The position numbers and the translations under genes were made by a program. Of a stretch of DNA of 64,000 nucleotides, positions 10,259 to 20,439 are shown one piece after another; the first letter of the stretch is position 1; every line of letters starts with the position of its first letter. Source of the stretch: Zanthoxylum bungeanum (taxonomy: Eukaryota; Streptophyta; Magnoliopsida; Sapindales; Rutaceae); contig SKCR01035565.1 in NCBI GenBank assembly GCA_019454045.1, positions 1-64,000 on the forward strand, in the 5' to 3' direction. The notes beneath the pieces were generated by a model, which saw only the letters and a program-made list of their open reading frames with translations, ran no database searches and had not been told where the DNA came from.

Positions 10259-10303
10259 TTTAAGACATTGGGGACAATGTCTCGATTAGGTTTGAGGGAG
10301 GGA
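10259..10303 (+). other. Purine-rich 'second PPT-like' block after the LOG-like gene
   Basis: ACATTGGGGACAATGTCTC followed by GGTTTGAGGGAGGG. The same block, in reverse, is at 57753-57780 in copy E, also just beyond the LOG-like stop codon. Comparable ACATTGAGGACAATG...GTGGGGGAG blocks follow pol in Athila/Tat-type elements, which supports placing the family there. Confidence 0.6.
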
Positions 10304-10605
10304 ATAGTTGACTAGTTTATTTTTATTTGCTTTTTTATTTTTGCTTTGTTGTTATTTTGTGTATTTTTATAAAAAATTAAAAAAAAATTATTTTCTTTTT
10401 GAAATTTTTGACTAACCAAGTGCAATTGTTGTTTTAAGATAGCGGAGTAAGGAGTTTCCATTCCTGAGATGTATCTCTTACTCATTCGTAACAAGTTAAT
10501 TTTTATTTATTTCTTTTTGAATTATTTAAATTTGTTTATTGGATGAAGCACCTAAGGCAGTGAAAGGTGTGTTTATAAAAAAAAAACAGAGAATAAAAAC
10601 TGACC

Positions 10606-10845
10606 AAGCTTTTACTTAGTAACTGGGCATCTTGCCTGGCCAGCAGTGACTGTTCGCGTCAAACGATATGGCTTGAGTTAGTTAATAAAAAGCTTTTACT
10701 TAGTAATCAGACATCTTGCCTCAGTAAGTAGTGATTGTTCGCATCAAACGGTAGAGCTTAACTAATTTAATAATAAATGTTTTACTCAGTAACCAGACAT
10801 ATTGCCTCAGTAAACAATGATTGCTCACATCAAATGGTAAAGCTT
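10606..10845 (+). repeat. Three tandem repeats of about 85 bp in the 3' untranslated region of element I
   Basis: Units start at about 10606, 10690 and 10776 with AAGCTTTTACTTAGTAA-like sequence. They share GCATCTTGCCT, GACTGTTCGCGTCAAACG and a closing GGCTT/AGCTT. Variable tandem repeats between the coding part and the 3' LTR are known from Ogre/Tat-type gypsy elements. Confidence 0.85.
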
Positions 10846-11231
10846 AAAAAAATGTATAAATAAACTTTCATTGCCAAAAGGTGTGAACTCTAACATAACT
10901 TTAAGATAAAAATATTATTCTCATTTCAACTACACTTGTGAATATTGTAGGTACAATGAATTGATTAATACCTTATTAATTATGTATATGGAGAGTGGTA
11001 AAAAGGATAGGAGAATTTACTCATTTCGTAATTTAGAAAGAAAGAAAACAACTACTAACTTGGATAAAAATTTCACTTGTTTAGTTGTTAATTTGTTTAT
11101 TTTATTTCTTTGTCTTTTTACTTTTGTGTGAATTTTATTGACATTTGTGAGTATCGTCACTGTAAATCCTCACGATACTACAACTCGTCCACTAGGGACA
11201 CCTTGGGGGTTTAAAGGCTTGTTATACTTTA
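10846..11231 (+). other. 3' untranslated internal sequence of element I
   Basis: Non-coding. It is the reverse counterpart of 4980-5300 and 56600-56960. It includes ACTCGTCCACTAGGGACACC near 11180, shared by all three copies. The polypurine tract and first bases of the LTR, present in G and E, are deleted here at about 11231. Confidence 0.6.
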
Positions 11232-12088
11232 TATAGTTTCTCAAGTTTTGTGATGTTTTGATGTGTTTTTTTTTTATTTTTTAGATAAATAAAGTTTCGG
11301 GAATTAATGGAATCAATCAAGATGAAATGTGGAACAAATAAGCGTAAAAAATGGACTTGACATTTGGATTTTGGAGGTTGGAAACTTGAAATGGCGTTCT
11401 AATGGAGTACAATTTCGAAAATTTCAACTTTGCGTAATTTTTGTATTTTGACAATTACTTTTTACTCCAATATCGGATTGAGTTTATTCAAGTTCAAGAT
11501 GAAAGAAGACTCAAAGATCTACAATTTTTATGATCATAAGATTTTCGAATTCTGAAGTTTTCAAGACCAAAATTGATGAAAAATCTAAAGTGCGTTATTT
11601 GTAATTATTAAAGTCATTATCAAAAATAAAAAAAAATGGAAAATGACAATTTACAATTATCAAACTTCCACCAAACATTGGTGGAGTGTTTGGTAAAGAA
11701 ATTGGTGGAAGCCTTTTCTTTGCTTATAAATACCAAGCTATTCATTTGTAATTTTCATACTTTCCTTAAGGTTTCTAATAAGGAACTTGATGATTTTATC
11801 TTGTTTGTATTTATTTTTAGTATTTATTTTTAGTTGTAGTAATAATAGTTTGTGTGTTTTCATTTTCTTTTATGTCTAGGTAATTTATTTTCGCTGGGGT
11901 AAAATAGTGAAACCTTTAATATGATAATTTAGGATAATCTCACTTAAATTATAATATATGAATTGAATCTAATAATCCAGATAAATTAATGACAGACTAT
12001 ATTACCGCCTATATGGTCGGTTTAAATATAAAATTGGATTACCGCCTATATGATCGGTTTGATATAAAAAACGATTACCGCCTACATA
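11232..12088 (+). mobile_element. 3' LTR of element I, truncated
   Basis: It begins inside the LTR (TTTCTCAAGTTTTGTGATG, matching the reverse of 56440-56480) and contains a TATA box TATAAATA at 11725-11732. It ends in three CCGCCTATATGG units (12002-12088), where unrelated copia LTR sequence takes over. It pairs with the 5' LTR piece at 7795-8414. Confidence 0.8.
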
Positions 12089-12542
12089 CACCTACCCTGA
12101 TTCGGATTCCCATAGACATATAGTCATAATACCAATGGGACTCCGAGAGGTCTATCAGGAGCGAAGCTGTTCTCGGTCCAACAGCTAACAGAACCTCCTA
12201 TCACACTTGCATAAGTATCCAATACTTAAATATATGAGAACTATACCGTTAAGCTTCCATAACGCGCACAAGTGTAATACTAGCCTATTCCGTATTATCG
12301 ATGTTCAGTCTTGATAATACTACGACTAGATATATTTAATGATTAAACCTTTTGTGGATTAATACTGTCTCATATCTTATTAATCTGGTACTAATCATAT
12401 GAACTTTTATCATTTATATATCCAAATAATCCAATTACAAAAATGATAAAAGAGCAATTTCCTTTGTCACATAGTTGATATGTACAAAAAACTATGTTTT
12501 TTTTTTACAAATAGTGATGCTATGGGTCTTAATTGTCCAACA
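12089..12542 (-). mobile_element. Fragment of copia LTR (TGTTGGACAATT family)
   Basis: Minus-strand reading starts TGTTGGACAATTAAGACCC at 12542. It is collinear with the first 450 bp of the LTRs of elements B, C and F, and with LTR A. The other end abuts element I at 12088 without a duplication, so this is a broken piece. Confidence 0.85.
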
Positions 12543-13700
12543 TGTTTGACCACCTGCACTAACTCTCGTTTACACTCAAGCTTTTTGCACTCTCTTTTAT
12601 GTGAAACAAAATTAGCCAACCTTTTACAATGATTCTCCACCCCCTTTTATATTAGGTCAAATTCTACTATTACACCAACTCGTGATGTCAGCCACGTTGC
12701 TAAGCCATTATTGCATAGGTTCTCTTCCCCAATTACTCTACGGATAATAGCCCAGCCTTCTGACACCTCTACGATAGTCATCTGAACTTCATTAAATTAC
12801 CCATTCTTGGTAACTGTTACACGGTATGCCCATGTGCCAACTGGTATTCTAACCACTCCTATGTGGTTACGTGTGTTAGTCAATAAGCTCGCAGCCCTGC
12901 TCTGTCCCATCAACCGCTGGTTACTCTTATCCCATCAATCATTGGTAAACCTAAACTTCGTTGACGGCTTACATCGCCCATCTAAAAACACAATGCTACA
13001 ACCCCGACCCACATCATCAGGTCGGTAATTTGAGATGATCGACTGCAAATTGAAATGATTGACATGTCCCACCAGGTCGGGTCGGTGCTGAGACCTTCAT
13101 TTCCCTCATCTTCCCTGAACATCTTTCCACCTCGGGGTCGGGCATCAAGTGCAAACTAATTCTAATATTCTCGCCTGGTCGGATGCCTATGCCTTTTGGG
13201 CCTAGGCCCCATGTTTGGGAAGTGGAAATCTCTTATATACCCTTCTTCATACTTCGGCTTTTCTCGGGTCAGAAAATCACCATCAACATATACGTTTATA
13301 AGAATTAATACAAGACAATTACAACAATTTATGCAGTGAAATCATGTTAGAACTAAACAAATATTCGTTAATTAAAAACTTCAAATATAAATCCTAATAT
13401 TAAAATTTATTTAGTAAATGAATCGAATTCAATTCAATCATATTTTGATTTTATTCATTTAAGATTTGTTATAAATTCAATTGGTCATTTCGTTTTGTCA
13501 TTCCTATCTACAATAAGTACCGAAAACACACTTTTTTTATTAATGAATTAAAGAATTAAAATTCTAAATCGCAGAAAATGATGGGATTTGATATAAAATT
13601 ATTTATTTATTTATTTATATTTATTAAATAAAAAAGTAAATAAAAAACTAAAAGAAAAAAAGAGTACTTTTTTGGATAAGGAAAAAAGAGTACTGACTAT
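12543..13700. other. Unassigned sequence, possibly old repeat
   Basis: I find no gene. The segment 12990-13260 is rich in GGTCGGGTCGG-like words and may be part of an old LTR, but I cannot name a family. 13280-13700 is AT-rich low-complexity sequence. Confidence 0.4.
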
Positions 13701-13714
13701 GCTTGACAGAAAAG

Positions 13715-14010
13715 CCAGAAGCCCCGCCCGGTCGGGCTTTGGCCTGACCCGAGGTAGAAAAAGCCCGGGCCGGGTCTCAAAATTCGGGCCCGACTCGACC
13801 CAAAACGCATGGGCCCGGCCCGGCCCGTGCTTAAAATAAATAATTAAAAATTTTTAATTATAAAATATATATATATTTATATAATAAATTTTTTATTTTT
13901 TAAATTTTTTATAATAAAAAATTATGGCCCATACCTAAAATAAATAATTAAATATTTTTAATTATAAAATATATATATTTATATAATAAATTTTTAATTT
14001 TTTATAATTA
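13715..14010. repeat. GC-rich block plus duplicated AT-rich unit
   Basis: A very GC-rich stretch (13715-13830) full of CCCGG, GGGCC and GGCCCGGCCC words is followed by two direct copies of an AT-rich unit (about 13831-13925 and 13937-14005) that start with CTTAAAATAAATAATT or CCTAAAATAAATAATT. Such GGGCCGGGCC blocks are dispersed in many plant genomes. I cannot assign the carrier. Confidence 0.6.
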
Positions 14011-14249
14011 AAAAATCGAATCCGAACCCGGGCCGATGCCATGCATAGTACTGACAAACGAGGTTTACAAAGGGAAAACAAAACTATGATAAAATTTAAT
14101 GAGGGAAAACAAAAATATGATAAAATTTAATCACACAATAATTATTTTGTGATATAATTTTATGAATATTTTATACAAATATAATTTTTTTCGTTTTCAA
14201 AAGAAACTGATACTGTAACAAAAAAGCAACTGCAACAAGAAATTCATCG

Positions 14250-14486
14250 TTTGTAGTTGGTGGGTCCCGTGAAATCAAATATGGAATCCTAGCCGTCCAA
14301 ATAAACGGATGGATTTGTTTTGTCCTCTATAATCTTCAGCCGTCGACGAGATTCGTTCTCCAAAACAAACCCTAGGCCTTATCTCATTTCTCTCTGGAGC
14401 TTCCCCTCAGAAGCAGCTGTCGATTCGGTTACGGACGGCGGGTCACGTGGTGGTTCACCGACGCTTTTACTGCTCATAAATCTTCG
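14250..14486 (+). promoter_or_regulatory. Predicted promoter and non-coding first exon of the SR gene
   Basis: The stretch carries TATAAT at about 14329, the telo-box AAACCCTAG at 14367-14375 and a G-box CACGTG at 14444-14449. Telo-boxes near the start site are typical of plant housekeeping genes for translation and RNA processing. A donor-like TTCG|GTACAG at about 14485 would end a 5' UTR exon and open an intron of about 1.1 kb to the acceptor at 15616. A 5' UTR intron is common in plant SR genes. The start site and this first exon are inferred. Confidence 0.45.
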
Positions 14487-15616
14487 GTACAGTGTTATTA
14501 TGTCTATTAATATCGATTGATTTTCGTAATTAAAATGGTATTTTTTGTAAGATTCATCCAGTATTTGCAATTTCTTCAATTTGTTTACGTTTGAGGAGAA
14601 ATTGAATTGTTGGGGCGATGGAGGAGACTGGCTTCCTAAATTGAGATCAAGGTGTGAACTTGCGGATGTCACTGAAGCTTTGAGAAGAATTAGAGTTCGC
14701 TTGTTTACATCTTTGCCCTCGTAGTGAGTTCTTGTGAGATTCACCGTACACTATAACTGTGCACTCAAAGTTAAGTAGAAGGCACATCAGTCCCAAACAT
14801 AAACTGAGGTTTTTTTTATTTAGATTGATACTTGCTCAATTGTCGTCCTAGAGACCCTTTTGTTAGAATTTGTGTCAACTTCACCTTAAACCATTAAACT
14901 GGAAATGGATTATTAACAAAGATTCTTCCGTGGATTCTTTATGCATCTAAGTTTGAAAATTTTGTACTGGGGAAATACAAGTAAAGATATGAGCATGCTC
15001 TTTTCTTTGGGGTTGAATTTATTAATGGGTTTGTTGTTTGTCCCAAAAAAGAGAGGTAAATGTATATTATGCCCTTCTTTTGTTTTTCTTTTGGTTCTTT
15101 CGAGAAGACAGGTGAGTGAGGTAAATGCACAAGTAAATATCTATGTTACCTGATTTCATAACAAATGCTTTCTTTATGATAGATTTCAAGCGCTTGGACA
15201 AATATGAGCTTTGCAATCATACATAGGGATATAGAGGGAGTGAGAAAATCAGGGTGGACTTGTGGGTTTATTTTTTATTATTGGAAATTCTTGCTCACTC
15301 TGAAGATCAATACATCTGCAAAATTTCATGGGAGGATGAAGAGACCAAATAAAATTTCAATTTTATTATAGCTTTGGAGCATCTTGGAGCAAATGAGCAA
15401 TGGAGCTCGTGGAGCACCGCTCACTTGGAGGATTGCTCACTTGGTTTGCTTCATAGTTTTGGTTTTGTCATATTTTTATTATCATCGGAGTACATGCTGA
15501 TGATAATTGGATATTAGAGTGTATAGGCTTACTTTGTTTTGGAAATTGAGGGATTTTGTTTCACTATTTAAGCGGTTCTGATTCTCTATTTATGTGTTTC
15601 TGTTTTTTCAATGCAG
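14487..15616 (+). other. Predicted 5' UTR intron of the SR gene
   Basis: T-rich, non-coding sequence ending in TTTTTTCAATGCAG, a strong plant 3' splice site, 31 bases before the start codon. It contains short echoing stretches (GCTCACTTGG twice near 15420-15440). No other gene is visible. Confidence 0.5.
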
Positions 15617-15647
15617 TGAAACTTTGTTCTAGTCCTTGCCATAAAAA

Positions 15648-18126
15648 ATGAGTGGTCGCTTTTCTCGTACAATCTATGTTGGGAACCTGCCCGCTGATAT
15701 AAGGGAATCTGAAGTTGAAGATCTTTTTTACAAGGTTTTTGTTCAAAATTTTTGTTGATATCTATATTGGTTCTTGTTTAATGTAAGTTTTGGTGGTTTT
15801 GGGTGACTAGTCAATCCACTCCTTTATATCTATAGTGAACTTTAGAAGTAATCAGATTAATTTAACACCGCTGCAATCGTCGGTCTCAGTCTCAGTCTCA
15901 CTGTCTGTGCAGTCCAAGTCACTGAAGGGCAAATACTGGAAAAATGTCCATGGGGTTTTAACTTTTTGCATCATTTTCCAATGCTCATATTCAATTGATC
16001 CCTGGTGAAAAATTCGGTCTATAATTTTGCTGGGTATATTTGATATGGTTGTAAATAGATGTATAACTGCATTGTAGATGTTAAATATTTTTCCGGTTTG
16101 TTTGCTAACATTTATGGTTTTTGTTGTTTGTAGTATGGCCGTATTTTGGATATTGAATTAAAGGTTCCACCTCGCCCACCATGTTATAGTTTTGTGGAGG
16201 TACATTTCTCAATTTTGTTTGTTTGTTTGTTTTATTTATTTTTGTTGTTGGATATGACCAAGCAAGATTAGAATGTTTTTTGACTAAATGTGTTTGTTTG
16301 TTTGGTAGTTTGAGAATGCTCATGATGCTGAAGATGCAATCAGAGGTCGTGATGGCTATAACTTTGATGGTTGTCGTTTAAGGGTAATGAGAGATTTTAA
16401 TTATTTCCTTGCGGATTGGTGTTATATTTCTTATGATTTCACATTGTCATAACTGCAGGTTGAGCTTGCCCATGGTGGTAGAGGTCCTTCATCAAGTGAT
16501 CGTCGTGGTGGCTATAGTGGTGGTGGTGGTGGTCGTTTTGGCATTTCACGCCATTCTGAATATCGAGGTTTGTCGATAATTAGAAGCATATAATGATAGT
16601 GTTGTGCTGAAATGTTAGTCTGTTAATCTGTTGTCGCTGTATATTTGTTCTTGTTCAGTTTTAGATTCTCCTAGTGTTTTGTTGGACATTTGTTTTTGGC
16701 TTGCAGTTATTGTCCGTGGGCTCCCTTCTTCAGCTTCCTGGCAGGATTTAAAGGTTTGATATCTTAATACTTTTAATAATATGTGAGTTTTCTTAGTGCT
16801 GATATACTGCTAACCTTGTTTGTAAATTGATTTCAGGATCATATGCGAAAAGCAGGCGATGTTTGTTTTGCTGAAGTTTCCCGTGACAGTGAGGGTGTGC
16901 TTTTATATCCATTTTATCAGTTTCTTTGTTTATTGTATTTGAGCTTTGAAGAATATTACCAATGTGTCCGGGGAATCAGTTGATAACAACTGATTTTTTG
17001 ACAAGCACAGATGAAATGTCTGAATCGAAAAACAACCAAATACTTGAAATCAATTGACAATAACTTTTTTATTTCTTAGTTTTTAGTGAATTTCTTGCGA
17101 CACTCCATTTTAGCATCTAATCAAATTCATGCATTATTAGCTGTCTTTTTTCTTGTAGGTTGGCAGTCTCCTTTCATGATGTTATTATTGACTCTGAATT
17201 TTCTGTGTTTTCAGGAACTTATGGTGTCGTTGATTATACTAATCCTGAAGACATGAAATATGCAGTAAGCTTTTTTAATGAGCACTTTTTTTCCAATATT
17301 TCTTCATTTCTGTATCTGCATTCCTACTGCAATTCAACAATTGAAATGTTCTGCTGCTGTTCAGATTCGGAAACTTGATGACACTGAATTTAGAAATCCT
17401 TGGGCAAGAGGGCGCATAACGGTAACCTTTATATCCATCATTTTTATATTCACATTATAACACTTTATTATATAGTCTATATACTCCTGGAGACTGGAGC
17501 TCCACTTATTTCTTTTGGGGAACTGAAGCTTCTGTGTTACAATTTATGTAATGTAAGTGGGGTGCAATTTCTTGATAGCAACATGACTTGGAATCCCCTC
17601 CTCACTTATTGTAATGGCTATTGTGGTTAAAATGCTCTGCACAATGCTTTATTTGGAGCCCAAGGATCAGTAAAATATTTACTTGTGGCAATAGTGGTCC
17701 TTTCTGATAGACTGTTTGTTTTTGTTTGTCAACTGGAATAGGTGAAGAGATGTGATCGCAGTCCATCGAGATGCCGCAGCAGAAGCAGAGGCAGAAGCAG
17801 AAGCAGAAGCAGAAGTGTGCGAAAAAACAGAAGGTATTGCTTGTTTTCCTGTTCTTTTTCTTGAATATTGTGCTTTAAAATGTTCTTTTGCATTGTAATA
17901 GTCTCTTCATTGCCTTCTGCAGTAAATCAAAAGAGCGTTCTGTTTCCAGATCATTGTCAAGATCTAGGTCTGCATCGCCTGTCAAGCCATCCAGGTAACA
18001 GGATACGGTTAGTAATTTATGTACTTGTGCTTTTTCTGGAGATCTTTTTCGTTTGAGTATTAAAATTTAAAAATTTGCAGAGCAAGCTCAAGGTCGCAGT
18101 CAATATCACCTCATAAGGCAAGTTAA
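15648..18126 (+). CDS. SR34: Serine/arginine-rich splicing factor, SR34/SR30 type (SF2/ASF homologue)
   Basis: Nuclear pre-mRNA splicing factor acting in splice-site choice. Exons: 15648-15734, 16134-16199, 16309-16383, 16459-16567, 16707-16753, 16837-16894, 17215-17264, 17365-17421, 17742-17833, 17923-17994, 18081-18126, giving 252 residues. All introns are GT-AG and the phases join without error. RRM1 (about 8-80) has RNP2 IYVGNL and RNP1-like CYSFVEFE. A Gly-rich linker covers about 82-103. The second, atypical RRM (about 113-183) has the SWQDLKD signature of this subfamily at 123-129. The RS domain (184-252) is dense in SR/RS dipeptides. The start [12 protein letters not shown] is at the family's usual place. 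Family members are often 260-300 residues, so the C-terminus ([11 protein letters not shown]) is short; see the possible GC-AG donor there. SR30 and SR34 are close, so the symbol is the clade, not a proven orthologue. Antisense and intronic open frames are shadows. Confidence 0.93.
18118..18119 (+). promoter_or_regulatory. Candidate GC-AG 5' splice site at the end of the SR gene
   Basis: AAG|GCAAGT at 18115-18123 matches the consensus of plant GC-AG donors at every position. If it is used with the acceptor TGGTTGCAG ending at 18183, the 66-nt intron removes the TAA at 18124, and translation continues for 13 codons to a TGA at about 18225. If it is not used, the protein ends at 18126. Confidence 0.35.
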
Positions 18127-18600
18127 CTTTTGCTTTAGTAATAATAAAATTGTGCTTTGTGTGTGTGTGAGTGAGTGGTTGCAGTCGAAAGCACATGTTA
18201 GGCAAATGAATTTATGGTTTCAATGATCGTTTGAATGATGCTTGTCTTTATGTGGCTGTTGTTGGTATCACCCCGTAAGGCAAATAAACTTCTGGTTTGA
18301 ATGATGAATTGATGATCAACTGGTGCTTATATGTGTGTGCTGAGAGAAATTCAGATGCATTATTATATTCTAACCACAAACATCCCACTAGAAATAAGAT
18401 TGCCTGTAAACTTCTGGTATGATGTGTTTGAGTCGTCTAACATGTAGCTACAAGTCGTCCAGTAAAAGAGGAACCCACAATATGGTGGAAGGAACTCTTT
18501 TATACATAACGTAGACATTTTAGTGATTAATATTGGATTAGTTGTTCTAGTATCTTATTCAGGGTTAATTGATATTACCAAGAGGAACCCACAATTAGTT
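18127..18600 (+). other. Predicted 3' UTR or alternative 3' end of the SR gene
   Basis: The sequence has a degenerate echo of the last coding exon: TCACCCCGTAAGGCAAATAAACTT at 18268-18291 resembles the exon end at 18106-18129. Small duplications have therefore occurred here. No clear poly(A) signal can be fixed by eye. Confidence 0.4.
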
Positions 18601-19168
18601 TTGGTATGGTTCAGGTTATCATATTTTGGTTCATTTTAAAAATATATAATAATTGATAATTCATTTTGTTTCATTTGTTCAACATATGTTTAATTTGATA
18701 TTTAAGTGAGTATTCGTACATTATTCAAGTAATTTTAAATTTTTTAATAAAAATAAAATTAAATTTTATAATATGGAAATCGATTCCAGTTCACACCATA
18801 ATAGAACCGGAATTGGATTGAAAAATCGGTTCCTAACCCTTTGGAATTGAAACCGACTCCAATGGGATCGGCGTTGGTTCTGGAACTAGAAAATCAGTTC
18901 AGTTCCTTGCAGTTTTGAATCGAAGCGAAACCGATGCGTAGAATTGATTAGATTTTACAATCTTTGCAAAAAAAAAAAAAAAAAGTTGAGATATAAAAAT
19001 AAAATTTTATGAAAAAATTACATATTATTTATTTATAAATCATAAGTTTTAAAATTAATGTCATTACCGATTTGTTTCAACGAATAAAAAAAGTAAAAAA
19101 ATGACTTGTATTTTAAGAAATAATAATTTCCGACAAGTAATTTACAACTACTCCCTACCCTTTCATTC
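18600..19168. repeat. Degenerate repeat sequence
   Basis: 18780-18950 is filled with GATTCCAGTTC, ACCGGAATTGG, ATCGGTTCC and AAACCGAC words, the kind of degenerate GGTTCC-type repeat that is dispersed in plant genomes. A poly(A) run lies at 18967-18983. No gene is visible. Confidence 0.45.
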
Positions 19169-19440
19169 AAACTTCAAATTTTATTATATAAAATTTTATA
19201 TACATTTAACAATGATATTTATAAATTTCATTATGGAACCTCTTAAATTCGGACGTCTAGCCCCAAAGTTGTCGTGACACACTGTAAAAATACGACTTTT
19301 TCCAAAAAGAAGTTACTATCAAACCAATAATTTTTAAATACAGATATTTTCTTAATCCGAACTCCAAATTATAATATGTAAAATATCATATACATTTAAC
19401 ATTCATATCTATAATTTTCATCAAGAAACTTCTCAAATTC
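19169..19440 (+). repeat. Direct duplication with a 190-bp period
   Basis: 19169-19250 and 19359-19440 are diverged copies of one another. Both run from a CTCCAAATT/CTTCAAATT stretch through ATATACATTTAACA to AAACTTCTCAAATTC or AACCTCTTAAATTC. The second copy ends at the possible LTR start at 19441. Confidence 0.7.
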
Positions 19441-20329
19441 TGTAATACCCCGCTTGAGCTAGGACGTTATCGGCAGGAGAGCAGGGAAACCCATCTCCAA
19501 ACTGACAAAAGTGTGGATATAGAGAATCCACCATGCACATGCAGGCCATGAAATGCAAGCAAAATTAGGGACAAACTTACTAAAATCAATATAGGGCATC
19601 GAGCCCGAAACTGATCATAATAAGATATTACAAAACCATATATAGAGTTATGTGCTTAGCACATCAAATACATACTTATACAATACAGAACTTCTTCATA
19701 TACTCATGAGATAACCCGGACCTAGGGCGACTGACTTCAACTCGGACGATCCAGCGTCTCGAGCATGCAATCCAAAATTGAAGTGGCTGACTGATCAGGT
19801 TGCCAACCTGCAAAACTAACAAACTAATTTGGTGTGAGTTAGGAGCTCACTAACTATGCATAACAAAAGCATACATGTCAAACATATTATAACAATCGTT
19901 AATTAAACATATGTGAACCATCATTTTCAGAACCTTTAAGCAAACTGTTTTATTTTTCTCAAATTAATCCTTCAGACTTTTTATTACGCTTCACTTTATA
20001 TAAATAGAAAATTCATCAGATGCACTCACCTATACCGACCTAGAGTTTCATCATATATGAAAAATCATTAAATCAGAAAGTTTAATAATCTTTTATTAAT
20101 CACAATTCCAGTATTAACATTTGTACTGAAACTCTACGATGTTTGATTTCCATGTTGGTGAACATTAAAAAGTGTGCACTAATAAAAAAAGAGAAACTAA
20201 TCATTTTGCACTTATAATTTCATTAATCCTCTTAATATAATATATTTGTAAAATAATAATTAAATTTATGTTTGATATATTTTATTGTGATTTTTATTCT
20301 TATGAAGTGAAATAATGCTTTGGATACAT
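19441..20329. mobile_element. Possible chromovirus-type LTR fragment
   Basis: It opens with TGTAATACCCCGC, which resembles the TGTAACACCCC start of Tekay/Del-like LTRs. It includes GTGAGTTAGGAGCTCACTAACTATGC near 19840, a kind of word seen in such LTRs. I see no partner LTR or coding part, so the call is tentative. Confidence 0.3.
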
Positions 20330-20439
20330 AACTAGAAAAATGGACGTGACATTTTGATTTTGGAGACCAGAAACTTGAAAGAGTGTTCTAATAGTGTACA
20401 ATTTCGGAAATTCCAACCCTGCGTAATTTTTGTATTTTG
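20330..20439 (+). mobile_element. Short fragment of the LOG-retroelement LTR
   Basis: AATGGACGTGACATTTTGATTTTGGAG through GCGTAATTTTTGTATTTTG matches 11345-11445 of the element I LTR closely. It is cut at 20439 where copia LTR K starts. It shows a fourth site of this family in the window. Confidence 0.75.

Larger units (their letters stand above)
7795..12088 (+). mobile_element. Gypsy-like element I carrying a LOG-like gene (deleted copy)
   Basis: A plus-strand copy of the family also present as G and E. A 5' LTR piece (7795-8414) and a 3' LTR piece (11232-12088) align with each other along about 600 bp, for instance around the shared TATA box, so they are the two LTRs of one element. The 5' LTR stops at a CCGCCTATATGG unit and is joined directly to internal sequence. 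The primer site and any gag-pol are therefore lost. The 3' LTR lacks its first bases and is cut at 12088, where copia LTR sequence follows. In between lie an unknown broken ORF, a LOG-like pseudogene and a repeat-bearing 3' untranslated region. Confidence 0.75.

Noticed and set aside
14379..14744. Minus-strand frame of 121 codons antisense to the SR gene start
   Set aside because: It overlaps the predicted promoter, first exon and intron of a well-supported + strand gene and resembles no known protein.
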